A DNA stretch of 64,000 nt from an uncultured Flaviramulus sp. (GTDB taxonomy: Bacteria > Bacteroidota > Bacteroidia > Flavobacteriales > Flavobacteriaceae): contig CANMUP010000003.1 in NCBI GenBank assembly GCA_947501105.1, forward strand, positions 248,001 through 312,000, written 5' to 3'. This document shows positions 18,644 to 27,983 of the stretch, piece after piece (positions within the stretch are counted from its first letter, which is position 1; every line of letters starts with the position of its first letter). Made by a program: the position numbers and the translations under genes. Under the pieces are notes generated by a model, which did not search any database, was not told the DNA's origin, and saw only the letters and a list, made by a program, of their open reading frames with translations.

Positions 18644-18655
18644 AAATCAAAGATA

Positions 18656-18692
18656 CTACACTTTTGGAATGAGTGTAGCTGAAATTTTTTCA
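18656..18692. promoter_or_regulatory. LysR/MetR-type binding region between divergent genes
   Basis: Two elements lie side by side. CTACAC (18656-18661) and GTGTAG (18673-18678) form an inverted repeat with an 11-base spacer, the LysR-box geometry. TGAA-N5-TTCA at 18680-18692 is an exact match to the MetR consensus. Both lie in the 133-base gap between the MetR-like gene and the DUF5916 gene and could serve both promoters. Confidence 0.6.
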
Positions 18693-18776
18693 ACTACAGC
18701 TGCAAAAGCATTCAATCTATTTTCTAACAAAATACGGATGCTCATAATAGTTTTGGAAAAAATAAAGGCAGCACAT

Positions 18777-21428
18777 ATGTTTAGAATTAAAATAATATTA
18801 CCAGTTCTATTTATCATTCATTGTATTGGTTTTTCACAGCAGCAAACAATTTCAAAAAAAGCATATACTACTAAAAGTATTAAGACATTGGAAATTCCAA
18901 CAATAGATGGAAAATTAGAAGATGCCATTTGGAAAGAAGGCAATGGTTGGGAAACCAATTTCATTCAAAGAGAACCAACGGAGAATGTAACTCCTTCTGA
19001 AGAAACCGCTTTTAAGATAGTATATGATGAAAAACATCTTTATATAGGAATTAAAAACTTTGATGCAGAACCCAAGAAGATTACTAGCTGGATGTCCAGA
19101 CGTGATGGTTTTGAAGGTGATTGGATAGAAATTATTTTTGATAGCTACCATGATTTGCGTTCAGCTTTTTCATTTACCGTAACTGCTGCTGGAGTTAAAG
19201 GAGATAAAATTATCACTCTGAATGGTAAGAATGAAGATATCACCTGGAACCCTATTTGGTATGCCAAAAGCACTATAACAGATGAAGGATGGACAGCAGA
19301 AATAAAAATGCCGTTAAGCCAATTGCGCTTTGGAAAAGTTAAAAATCAAGTTTGGGGACTACAAATAGTTCGAAAATATTTCAGAAATAACGAAACTTCT
19401 GTTTGGCAGCGTATACCTATTGATGCTTCTGGCTGGGTAAGTGAATTTGGAGAGATACACGGTTTGCAAAAACTAAAACCCCAGAAGCAATTTGAAATTC
19501 AACCTTTTGTTGTCACCTCTTTAGAGGCTTTTGAAAAATCACCTAAAAACCCATATCGCAATAAAAATAAAAGTACAATTAACGCTGGAGTTGATGGTAA
19601 AATTGGGATTACAAACGATCTGACTTTAGATTTTACAATTAATCCAGATTTTGGTCAGGTAGAAGCAGATCCAGCTGCCATTGCTTTGGATGGATTTCAA
19701 TTATTCTTTCAAGAGCAACGTCCATTTTTTGTAGAGAATAAGAATATTTTTAATTATCAATTCTCTAATCCAATAATTGGCGGTTCATTTAGCAGTGATA
19801 ATTTGTTTTACTCCAGACGTATTGGTCGTAATCCGCAAGGTTCAGTACAAACTTTTGAAGATGATTTTGTTGATATACCAGAGCGAACGACCATTTTGGG
19901 TGCTGTAAAATTTAGCGGAAAAACCAAGAATGGTTGGTCTATAGGCGTTATGGAAAGTGTAACCTCCAATGAGTATGCAAAGATTAGTAATAATGGAGAT
20001 GAACGAAAAGAGCTCGTAGAGCCACTTACCAATTACTTTGTGGGGCGTGTACAAAAGGACTTTAATAATCGTAATACATTTTTAGGAGGTATTGTCACTT
20101 CAGCAATTAGAAACCTAGATGCGAATACAAATTTCTTGCACAAATCGGCTACTACAGCGGGAATCGATTTTTTGCATCAATGGAAAGGAAGAACATGGTA
20201 TTTAGGTGCTAATATGGTTATGAGTCATGTTAAAGGAAGTGAATCTGCTATATTAAGAACGCAACGTTCAATTTCACATCTTTTTCAGAGAGTAGACGCA
20301 GAACATGTATCTATCGATCCAACAAAAACTTCACTTACAGGAACAGGAGGCGATATCAAGTTTGGAAAAGCAGGGCAAGGACATTTTAAGTTTGAAACCG
20401 GTATTACTTGGCGATCGCCAGAATTAGAATTGAATGACCTTGGTTTTATGCGTGAAGCTGATGATATTCAAAACTATACAGGAATAACATATAGTTCACT
20501 TAAGCCTTTTGGGGTATTCAGAAATGCCACATTGGCTTATAATCATTGGTTAAAATGGGATTTTGAAGGAAATCTTAATTATGTAGATTGGGATGTCGAA
20601 GCAACTGGCACTTTTCAAAACAACTGGAATACTACTTTAGGGTTTTTCCATCAACCACATATTTATTCTAAATCTTTATTACAAGGTGGTCCACGAATTT
20701 ATTTATCTGGTCAATATGGTGCTTGGTGGGCTTTAGGAACCGACTCTAGAAGAAAGCTATCCTTTAGTCTTAATGGTTGGACAAAAACAGGAAATGAGGA
20801 TAGTTATTTTTTATTAGAGAATGGTATCAAAATTACCTACCAACCTTTAAATCAATTAAGTCTATCAATATCACCAAGATATAATATAATTAGACATCGA
20901 TTACAGTATAATGAGACTACAGATTTTAATGGTTCACCACGTTATATTATGTCCAAATTAGACCAAGACACCTTTAGTTTAGCCTTTAGACTTAATTACA
21001 CTATCAATCCGAATCTATCCATTCAGTATTATGCTGAGCCCTATATATCTAAAGGATTGTATAATGATTTTGGATATATGAATAACCCGCTGGCAAAATC
21101 GCAAAGCGATCAGTTATATACTTTTAGTAAAAATGAAATTTACCATGATGAAATGACTAACCCGTTCTCGTATGGTGTAGATCAGACATTAGATGGAATA
21201 ACTGATTATAGATTTGATGACCCTGACTTTTCTTTTGCACAATTTAGGTCAAACCTCGTGGTACGATACGAATACAAACCAGGTTCTGAAATATTCTTGG
21301 TTTGGTCACAAGGGATTACTGATTTTGGAAGACCAACTGGCAGCTTGTCTCGAAGTTTTGATAATCAAATTTTTAACAAACAACCCAATAATACCTTTTT
21401 AATAAAAGCAACATATCGCTTTTTCTAA
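18777..21428 (+). CDS. CBM9-like/DUF5916 outer-membrane beta-barrel protein
   Basis: An 883-residue protein when read from ATG 18777, which begins a normal signal peptide (MFRIKIILPVLFIIHCIGFS). The open frame extends upstream to 18585 but would overlap the divergent LysR gene and bury the signal peptide. The N-terminal domain (about residues 35-220) looks like a family 9 carbohydrate-binding module (LEIPTIDGKLEDAIWKEG). The rest matches DUF5916 (TLDFTINPDFGQVEADPA, LFFQEQRPFFVENKNIF), predicted to form an outer-membrane barrel that ends in a terminal Phe. Its function is unknown. It is probably transcribed with the three small-molecule enzyme genes that follow, 12 bases downstream. Confidence 0.85.
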   Translation: MFRIKIILPVLFIIHCIGFSQQQTISKKAYTTKSIKTLEIPTIDGKLEDAIWKEGNGWETNFIQREPTENVTPSEETAFKIVYDEKHLYIGIKNFDAEPKKITSWMSRRDGFEGDWIEIIFDSYHDLRSAFSFTVTAAGVKGDKIITLNGKNEDITWNPIWYAKSTITDEGWTAEIKMPLSQLRFGKVKNQVWGLQIVRKYFRNNETSVWQRIPIDASGWVSEFGEIHGLQKLKPQKQFEIQPFVVTSLEAFEKSPKNPYRNKNKSTINAGVDGKIGITNDLTLDFTINPDFGQVEADPAAIALDGFQLFFQEQRPFFVENKNIFNYQFSNPIIGGSFSSDNLFYSRRIGRNPQGSVQTFEDDFVDIPERTTILGAVKFSGKTKNGWSIGVMESVTSNEYAKISNNGDERKELVEPLTNYFVGRVQKDFNNRNTFLGGIVTSAIRNLDANTNFLHKSATTAGIDFLHQWKGRTWYLGANMVMSHVKGSESAILRTQRSISHLFQRVDAEHVSIDPTKTSLTGTGGDIKFGKAGQGHFKFETGITWRSPELELNDLGFMREADDIQNYTGITYSSLKPFGVFRNATLAYNHWLKWDFEGNLNYVDWDVEATGTFQNNWNTTLGFFHQPHIYSKSLLQGGPRIYLSGQYGAWWALGTDSRRKLSFSLNGWTKTGNEDSYFLLENGIKITYQPLNQLSLSISPRYNIIRHRLQYNETTDFNGSPRYIMSKLDQDTFSLAFRLNYTINPNLSIQYYAEPYISKGLYNDFGYMNNPLAKSQSDQLYTFSKNEIYHDEMTNPFSYGVDQTLDGITDYRFDDPDFSFAQFRSNLVVRYEYKPGSEIFLVWSQGITDFGRPTGSLSRSFDNQIFNKQPNNTFLIKATYRFF

Positions 21429-21440
21429 ATTAAATAGAAT

Positions 21441-21887
21441 ATGAATATAGAAACTCAAATTGAATTCAAGAAATTAGATAAAAGTCACTTTAATGAAATG
21501 ATGTTTTTAGTCAAACAACTAAATCAAAATATAGAAAGTGAAATTTTAGAGCAACGATTAAAGCAAATGCTAGATAGTGATGCATACCAGTGTTTTGGAC
21601 TTTTTAAGAAATCTGCTTTGATTGGATTGATTGGTTTTTGGACGTCAACTCGGTTGTATTCTGGAAAACAAATAGAATTAGATAACGTAATTATAGATAG
21701 TAAAATACAATCTAAAGGTTATGGGAAATTATTTTTTGATTTTATAGAAGATTGGGCTGTAACTAATGGCTATGAGGCTATTGGACTCAATACCTATATT
21801 GAAAATATTCGATCGCATAAGTTTTATTTCAATCAAGGGTTTAAAACTTTAGGTTTTAATTTTCAAAAACTATTAGCTAAAAAATAA
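21441..21887 (+). CDS. GNAT-family N-acetyltransferase
   Basis: A 148-residue single-domain GNAT protein. The acetyl-CoA loop is IQSKGYGKLFFDFIEDWA (about residues 94-111), and NIRSHKFYFNQGFKTLGF is the usual C-terminal motif. The substrate is not visible. Its stop codon overlaps the start of the racemase gene (TAATG at 21885-21889), so the two are translationally coupled. This hints that they act on the same small molecule, perhaps an amino acid. Confidence 0.88.
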   Translation: MNIETQIEFKKLDKSHFNEMMFLVKQLNQNIESEILEQRLKQMLDSDAYQCFGLFKKSALIGLIGFWTSTRLYSGKQIELDNVIIDSKIQSKGYGKLFFDFIEDWAVTNGYEAIGLNTYIENIRSHKFYFNQGFKTLGFNFQKLLAKK

Positions 21888-22588
21888 TGAAGACAATAGG
21901 ATTGATTGGAGGGATGGGTTGGGAATCTTCAAAACTCTATTACGAGCGTATCAATAAAAGAGTCAATAAAGTTTTAGGAGGTTCACATTCTGCAAAAATC
22001 ATTATGGTATCTGTAGATTTTGCCGAAATAGAAAAACTAACATTCGCGAATGATTGGAATGCTATTGGGCAAATTGTTACAAAAAGTGCAATACAATTAG
22101 AGAAAGCGGGAGCAGATATGGTTGTGTTATGTACTAATTTAATACATATTGTTAGTGAAACGATTATTGAAAATATTTCGATTCCTTTTCTACATATAGC
22201 AGATGCAACAGGAGAGGCTATTCAAAGGCAAAATTTAAAAAAGATACTTCTTTTAGGGACTAAATACACTATGGAAAAGGATTTCTATACCAAAACATTA
22301 AAAAACACCTATGGGTTGGAAATTGCAATTCCAAAAGCAGAAGATAGAGATGTTATTCATACTATAATTTATAAAGAACTTCTAAAAGGTATATTTACAG
22401 AAACGTCAAAAAAAACAATTTTAAGAATCATTAAAAACGCACAAATTAAAGGAGTTGAAGGCGTGATTATGGGTTGTACAGAATTGCCAATGCTTATTAG
22501 TGAAAGTGATGTAACCATTCCAACTTTTGATACGGGAGCTATTCATGTAAATAAAGCAATAACAATGGTAATAAACACAAATTTATAG
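21887..22588 (+). CDS. Aspartate/glutamate racemase family protein
   Basis: A 233-residue cofactor-independent racemase. Both catalytic cysteines are present: one in VVLCTNLIH (about Cys82) and one in IMGCTELPML (about Cys197). The N-terminal LIGGMGWESS is typical of the YgeA/aspartate racemase branch. It should interconvert L- and D-forms of Asp, Glu or a similar amino acid in the cytoplasm. It overlaps the preceding GNAT gene by one base, and another GNAT gene follows after 50 bases. Confidence 0.9.
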   Translation: MKTIGLIGGMGWESSKLYYERINKRVNKVLGGSHSAKIIMVSVDFAEIEKLTFANDWNAIGQIVTKSAIQLEKAGADMVVLCTNLIHIVSETIIENISIPFLHIADATGEAIQRQNLKKILLLGTKYTMEKDFYTKTLKNTYGLEIAIPKAEDRDVIHTIIYKELLKGIFTETSKKTILRIIKNAQIKGVEGVIMGCTELPMLISESDVTIPTFDTGAIHVNKAITMVINTNL

Positions 22589-22638
22589 CAATAGTAGATA
22601 AATAATTAGGTAAGTTTAGGTTTTTATTAAAAGTAAAT

Positions 22639-23463
22639 ATGCAAGTTAAAAGTTTAGAACATATCAATTTTTCAACACTTATGGAATGCTTTCTAAAAGC
22701 GTTTGAGAATTATTTTGTGAAAATGCCTATGGATCATGAGTTTTATAAAGAACGCTGGCATATGGCAAGTGTTAGGCTGGATTTGTCTTATGGTATGTTT
22801 GAAAATGAAAAATTATTAGGCTTCATTATTAACGCTATTGATAAACGTAATGACAATTGGATTGCCTTTAATACTGGTACAGGTGTACTTCCTGAATATA
22901 GAGGACAACGTATAGTAAGTTCAATATATCAATATGCTATTCCAGATTTAAAGAAGCACGGAATTACAAAATGTAGATTAGAGGTTATTAAAGATAATGC
23001 CATTGCTATAAAAGCATATGAGCGTATCGGTTTTAAAATCACTAAAAGTTATAAGTGTTATAGCGGTAGTGTTGCTCTAAAAGATACATTAAGAGATTTT
23101 GAGTTAAAACAAGTTGATAGGTCTTACTTTGATTGGAATACTTTAAATCAAGAAAGTTATTCTTGGGACAATCATTTCAATACTGTTAAAAAAGGAAATT
23201 ACCGTTATTATGCTATTTGTAAAAAAGGCGAATTGGAATCATATTTTATAATCAACCCCAAAAATGGTTATCTGGCACAATTTAATGTATTGAGTAATGA
23301 GCTAGACAATTGGAATAATTTATTTAAAGGAATAAAGCATATTTCTGATACGATAAAGATTAATAATGTAGACGAACGATTAAGTGGTAAAATTGATTTT
23401 TTAAATGAAATTGGTTTGCAAAATACAGTTGATCAATATGAGATGGAGTTTGATTTATACTAA
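22639..23463 (+). CDS. GNAT-family N-acetyltransferase, two-domain
   Basis: A 274-residue protein. The first half is a full GNAT domain with GTGVLPEYRGQRIVSSIYQ as the acetyl-CoA loop and DNAIAIKAYERIGFKITKSY as the closing motif. Residues about 155-274 resemble a second, degenerate GNAT-like fold without the loop motif. The acceptor is unknown. It is the last gene before the convergent hybrid regulator gene. The 70-base gap between them has no clear terminator hairpin. Confidence 0.87.
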   Translation: MQVKSLEHINFSTLMECFLKAFENYFVKMPMDHEFYKERWHMASVRLDLSYGMFENEKLLGFIINAIDKRNDNWIAFNTGTGVLPEYRGQRIVSSIYQYAIPDLKKHGITKCRLEVIKDNAIAIKAYERIGFKITKSYKCYSGSVALKDTLRDFELKQVDRSYFDWNTLNQESYSWDNHFNTVKKGNYRYYAICKKGELESYFIINPKNGYLAQFNVLSNELDNWNNLFKGIKHISDTIKINNVDERLSGKIDFLNEIGLQNTVDQYEMEFDLY

Positions 23464-23533
23464 ATGAATTCATGAAATTTTAGCTAAAGCAAGTATTTGA
23501 AAAATGGCTTCCCTTCAAATAGTCAAAAGCTTT

Positions 23534-26500
23534 TTATTGGATTCCATACTTTTCAATAACTTTATGAGCATCTTTATTTTTTACTTCTTTTTTAAAAACA
23601 GTAGGAGGCACTCCAAATTCATCTTTAAAACATTTGGTGAAATATTTTCGATCTTTATAACCCACTATGTATGAGGCTTCAGAAATGTTATAGCCATTAT
23701 TAATAATTAATAAGGCCGCCTTTTTCATTCTCATTGACCTTACAAACTCAACTAAACTTTTACCAGTAATATCTTGACATTTCCTATAAATTACTGAGTA
23801 ACTCATATTTAATGATTTAGACAGTTCTTCTAATTTAAAATCTGGGTTTTCTATTTGCTTTTGTAATTCTTCTACTAAATCTTTGATGAAAGCATCATCT
23901 TTTGAAAGTTCTTTTATTTCTGCTGGTGCACTTAAGCGGTCTGTTTTATATTTAGACAAAACCTTTTCTTTGGAAGCTATAATGTTTTTTAATTTTAACG
24001 AAAGTTCATGAAAATTAAAAGGTTTTATTATATACTCAATGGCTCCAGATTTTAGTCCTGCAAGTTTTGTAGGTGTTGAGTTTTTTGCAGTAAGTAGAAT
24101 GATGGGGATATGTGAGGTAGATTTCTTTTTTTGCAGTTTTTTACTCATTTCTATTCCGTCCATAACAGGCATCATAATATCACTAATTATCAAGTCAGGA
24201 TTGTTTTTTTCTGCTAGACTTATACCTTCTTTTCCATTTTCGGCCATAAGTAAATTGTATGTATCACTTAAAACATCTCGTAAAAATATTTGCATTTCAA
24301 TATTGTCTTCAACAATTAATAGTGTATGCGTTTTTTTTGAGTTAGTATTATTAGTTTTTATATCAAACTCTTTTTCTAATAGACTAAAATCGGTTTCTAA
24401 AGAATCTGAAATAAGACTAGCGTTTTCAACAAAAACCTTTTCGTCATCAGAAAAAATATCATCTCTAGTGGATAGTTTAACAGAAAAGCATGTGCCAAAT
24501 TCAGGAGAAGAATCAACATTAATTTCTCCTTTGTGCAGTGAAACAAGCTCTTTTGTAAGTGCAAGACCAATACCAATTCCCTTGTTATGCTTACCTACAT
24601 CAGTTTGATAAAAAAGTTTAAAAATATCTTCAAGCTCTTCTTTTGAGATACCGGGACCAGAATCTGTAACAGATATTTTAACAAAATCATCATCTGGTTT
24701 AAAAACAACTTTTAGAGAAATAGAGCCTTCTTTTGGTGTAAATTTAAAAGCGTTAGAAAGGAGGTTGTAAATAATATGCTCTATTTTATCTTTATCATAC
24801 CATATAGTACTTACAGTGTTTTCTGGGTATTCTTGTATAAAGTCTATGTTTTTAAATCTTGCCTGTTCGCTAAAGGATAGTGAAATCCGTTTAAGGTCAT
24901 CAATTAAATTATTTTTGGAAGCAAATAAGCGCAGTTTGCCTAACTCTTTATTTCTAACTGTCATAAGCTCCATGGCAATTCTAGATAAGCGATTGGCGTT
25001 ATTGCTAATTATTTGTAAACGTTGTTTTAGTAGCTGATTACCATTTGCCCCAGCGCGTTCTAGCATATCTCCTATCGGGCCAGAAATTAAAGTTAAAGGA
25101 GTTTGAATTTCATGAGACATTTTTGCGAAAAAATTCATTTTGAGTGCATATAACTCTTTCTCTTTATTGTTTTGCCAAGCTTCTTTTGCTAATTTGCTTT
25201 TTAAGCGCCCCCATACTACAATACCGTAAATTAAGAACAAGCTACTTATAAAATAAATTATGTATGCTGTTTTGCTATGCCACCAAGGGGGTTTAATATA
25301 AATGCCAACTTTTATTGGAGATATATCCCATTCTCCTTTTTTTGCTCCAGCTTTTACTTCAAAAGTATAATTGCCATATGGAATATTAGTATAACTAGCA
25401 ATACGATCATTTTTTGGTGTTATCCAATCTGTGTCAAAACCATTTAATTTATAGGCATAATGGTAATTTGGGTTTATTACATTATCAATAGCCGAAAACT
25501 GGAATGAAAATGAAGATTGATTTGAATTTAAATTCAGATTTTTAACATATTCAACGCCGCCTTTTATTTGATTTCCAACAATTAAGCCAGCAGGTTTATT
25601 TAAAACTTCTATGTTGTTTATATATAATTTTGCATTAATTTCTTCCTTATTTAATTCAGAAGGTAAAAAAGAATTTACACCATCGTCGCTACCAAAATAC
25701 ATTGTTCCATTAGCTTCCTTATAGGCACTTCTTCTGGTGAAACTATTACTTTGAAACCCATCAATTTTATAGAAAGACTTAAAAGTATCATTCCCAATAT
25801 TATAGTGGTGCAAACCTCCATTACTGCTAATCCATAAATTATTAGAATCTTCAATTAAAATAGAACTAACACTTATATCTTTAAAATGATCTTTGTTTAT
25901 AAATGATTCATAAGTATTATCTTTAATATTAAATTTGACGAGCATGCCTGAAGCACATAGAATCCATAAATGCCCTTTATAGTCTGGTGCTATTGAATGA
26001 ATATTATAGTTGCGAGAATCGTTTTCTTGCTTTAAGAAATAATTATATTTTGTAAAGTAAGATTTATTTATATCTATTATGTTCTCATTAAACTTAAATA
26101 ATTTATTCGGATTTACGCCTACCCAAATTTCTCTGTTTTCATCCTCATTAATTGCCATAGAAATGCTTCCGAATAAACCATTAGCATCATAATCAAAATT
26201 GGCAAGTAACTCTTGGTTATCCGAAAAAATATTTATTGAATTTGATGACGCTGCCCAAATTCTATTCTTTGAATCTTTAAACAGAGCCCTTATATCTGGT
26301 GAATGTGTTCCTTTAGAGTTTGAAGTTGTAACCGTAGTAAATGAATCAGATTTTTTATTGTAAACCCATAATCCTTTTTGATAGGTACCTATCCAAATAT
26401 TTCCTTTTTCATCTTCTAAAATATTTTGAATATATCTACCCTCAAAAAAATGTTTACCCTTCTTATTTATATCGTATTGTACTTTAGTTTCATCAGGAAA

Positions 26501-27643
26501 CACTCTATTTAATCCTTTCCCGTCTGTACCCAACCATAAAGAATTATCTGAGGATTTTAATATTGAAAGCACAGTAGTAGGTGTATTGTTTTCTAAACCA
26601 TTATAGTATTTTATATTGTTGTTGTTCTTTGGTAGAATATTTATTTCGCCTCCTTTCGCTACAATCCAAATATTTCCTTTTGAGTCGTCATTAATATTAC
26701 CAATAGTATTACTACTTATTGAAAACTTGTTTGTCTCTTCATGTTTAAAAACTGTGATTTTATTATTTTCTGGGTTAATAGAATAAAGCCCATCACCATC
26801 AGTACCAGCCCAAATAATTCCTGAATTATCACAAAAAATAGAAATATACATATGGTGTTTTGAGCTAGTTTTTGAAACATCTAGGTTGTTGTATTGTTTA
26901 AAACTGTCTTTTTCTTTTGGGTTATATCTAAATAGGCCATCTAATTCAGTTGAGATCCAGAGTCCTCCAATTTTATCATTTTCTACCCTTATTATTTGTA
27001 CTTTATCCTTTAAAGGAAGTTTTAAAGCTTCTAATGTGTTTGTAATTAATGAGTAACTATATACTTTCCCATTGTAAGTACTCAACCATATTGTTTCTGG
27101 ATTTGTAACAGCAATATTTTCTATTCTTTGAGGCAAATCATTTATTCTTGGTAAAGTTGTAATACTATCAATTTTTGACGAGGCATAATTTTGTTTATAC
27201 AATATACCATTTACACTCCCAAACCATACGTCTTTTGTATGGGCTTTCATGGCTGATATTTGCTGAGGCTTTTTATTGTTCAAAACAGCTTTTTTATAAG
27301 AAGTATTAACACCATCTATTCCAACTTTTGTTAATTCGCCATTAAAGGAAGAAATCCAAATGTTATTATTGTTATCCTTTACCATTAAAAAATCTCTATC
27401 TCTTGTATAATCTGAACCAAAGAGCGTTGTAAAAGGTGTTAATGAAAAATTGTAGCCATCATATTTATATAAACCTCCATTGCCAAATACTCTAATAAAA
27501 CCTAAATGATCTTCTACTATATTTGAATTACCGAAGAAGCTTTGATCTAATTTTATAAAGTTTGACTTTTCTTGACTAAAACCAATTGCATTAGCTAAGA
27601 CAATAAGCTTAAAGAGTATAAGTAATTTTGAAAAATAACTCAT
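23534..27643 (-). CDS. Hybrid two-component system regulator (HTCS) controlling the PUL
   Basis: A 1369-residue one-protein sensor-regulator. In order: signal peptide (1-24), two seven-bladed Reg_prop propellers (about 30-660, repeated GNIWIGT-type motifs), Y_Y_Y domain (about 700-785), and one membrane segment (about 790-812). In the cytosol follow a histidine kinase with phospho-acceptor His844 in MSHEIQTPLT, an ATPase (NLLSNAFKFTP, DSGPGIS), a receiver with Asp1155 in ISDIMMP, and an AraC-type HTH (about 1260-1355). HTCS proteins bind a glycan fragment in the periplasm and activate their adjacent PUL. This one is divergent from the GH109/SusCD genes. The second SusC lacks an STN domain, which fits HTCS rather than sigma control. 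Confidence 0.96.
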   Translation of the reverse strand: MSYFSKLLILFKLIVLANAIGFSQEKSNFIKLDQSFFGNSNIVEDHLGFIRVFGNGGLYKYDGYNFSLTPFTTLFGSDYTRDRDFLMVKDNNNNIWISSFNGELTKVGIDGVNTSYKKAVLNNKKPQQISAMKAHTKDVWFGSVNGILYKQNYASSKIDSITTLPRINDLPQRIENIAVTNPETIWLSTYNGKVYSYSLITNTLEALKLPLKDKVQIIRVENDKIGGLWISTELDGLFRYNPKEKDSFKQYNNLDVSKTSSKHHMYISIFCDNSGIIWAGTDGDGLYSINPENNKITVFKHEETNKFSISSNTIGNINDDSKGNIWIVAKGGEINILPKNNNNIKYYNGLENNTPTTVLSILKSSDNSLWLGTDGKGLNRVFPDETKVQYDINKKGKHFFEGRYIQNILEDEKGNIWIGTYQKGLWVYNKKSDSFTTVTTSNSKGTHSPDIRALFKDSKNRIWAASSNSINIFSDNQELLANFDYDANGLFGSISMAINEDENREIWVGVNPNKLFKFNENIIDINKSYFTKYNYFLKQENDSRNYNIHSIAPDYKGHLWILCASGMLVKFNIKDNTYESFINKDHFKDISVSSILIEDSNNLWISSNGGLHHYNIGNDTFKSFYKIDGFQSNSFTRRSAYKEANGTMYFGSDDGVNSFLPSELNKEEINAKLYINNIEVLNKPAGLIVGNQIKGGVEYVKNLNLNSNQSSFSFQFSAIDNVINPNYHYAYKLNGFDTDWITPKNDRIASYTNIPYGNYTFEVKAGAKKGEWDISPIKVGIYIKPPWWHSKTAYIIYFISSLFLIYGIVVWGRLKSKLAKEAWQNNKEKELYALKMNFFAKMSHEIQTPLTLISGPIGDMLERAGANGNQLLKQRLQIISNNANRLSRIAMELMTVRNKELGKLRLFASKNNLIDDLKRISLSFSEQARFKNIDFIQEYPENTVSTIWYDKDKIEHIIYNLLSNAFKFTPKEGSISLKVVFKPDDDFVKISVTDSGPGISKEELEDIFKLFYQTDVGKHNKGIGIGLALTKELVSLHKGEINVDSSPEFGTCFSVKLSTRDDIFSDDEKVFVENASLISDSLETDFSLLEKEFDIKTNNTNSKKTHTLLIVEDNIEMQIFLRDVLSDTYNLLMAENGKEGISLAEKNNPDLIISDIMMPVMDGIEMSKKLQKKKSTSHIPIILLTAKNSTPTKLAGLKSGAIEYIIKPFNFHELSLKLKNIIASKEKVLSKYKTDRLSAPAEIKELSKDDAFIKDLVEELQKQIENPDFKLEELSKSLNMSYSVIYRKCQDITGKSLVEFVRSMRMKKAALLIINNGYNISEASYIVGYKDRKYFTKCFKDEFGVPPTVFKKEVKNKDAHKVIEKYGIQ

Positions 27644-27720
27644 TTTAATTATTAAATAGAATAAGAAGTTCTGATATTATTTAATTAATAACATTCAGAG
27701 CAACTTTAGGAGGATTTATT

Positions 27721-27728
27721 CAAATTTA
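27721..27728 (-). promoter_or_regulatory. Possible -7 element of the HTCS gene
   Basis: On the minus strand the bases read TAAATTTG, matching TAnnTTTG, about 78 bases before the HTCS start codon. No TTG stands at the proper distance upstream, so this is a weak call. Confidence 0.3.
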
Positions 27729-27833
27729 CATGTTTAGATTTATTATAAAAAGGTTTAATACTCAAAAAACCTAAAAATGTTAATGTGTTTTGCTAAGTTC
27801 AATAGTATAAGAGACATATTAATCAAAGATGGT

Positions 27834-27895
27834 AGGTATATTTACCTTAATCTACTTTTTGAATAAAATGCAAGTTGTTTTAGGTAAAAAAACCT
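27834..27895. promoter_or_regulatory. Pair of AGGT-N6-ACCT inverted repeats upstream of the PUL
   Basis: AGGT-N6-ACCT occurs at 27834-27847 and again at 27882-27895, with centres 48 bp apart. Both lie in the 340-base gap between the divergent HTCS and GH109 genes, 89 to 150 bases before the GH109 start. Their identical form and placement suggest binding sites for the HTCS AraC domain (inference). The rest of this gap shows no gene. Confidence 0.45.
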
Positions 27896-27983
27896 GCTCT
27901 TATCTACTTAAAAGATTTCAATATTTGTAACAATGAATTGTACTTCATAAGTGCACATTGTTAATTTAAGAAATATTTATACT

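Noticed and set aside
18648-18655. TATCTTTG on the minus strand as a -7 element of the LysR gene
   Set aside because: It lies only five bases before the start codon and has no TTG at the right distance. It would require a leaderless transcript, so the evidence is too thin to list.
18585-18776. Upstream extension of the DUF5916 gene
   Set aside because: It would overlap the divergent LysR gene by 59 bases and place 64 odd residues before a clean signal peptide at 18777.
24039-24608. Plus-strand frame of 189 codons inside the HTCS gene
   Set aside because: It lies wholly antisense to the kinase/receiver part of the HTCS, whose motifs are intact. The frame has a hydrophobic, Ser-rich shadow composition.
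27951-27983. GTG start for the GH109-like gene
   Set aside because: The ATG at 27984 places the twin-arginine signal at the very N-terminus, as expected for exported family members.
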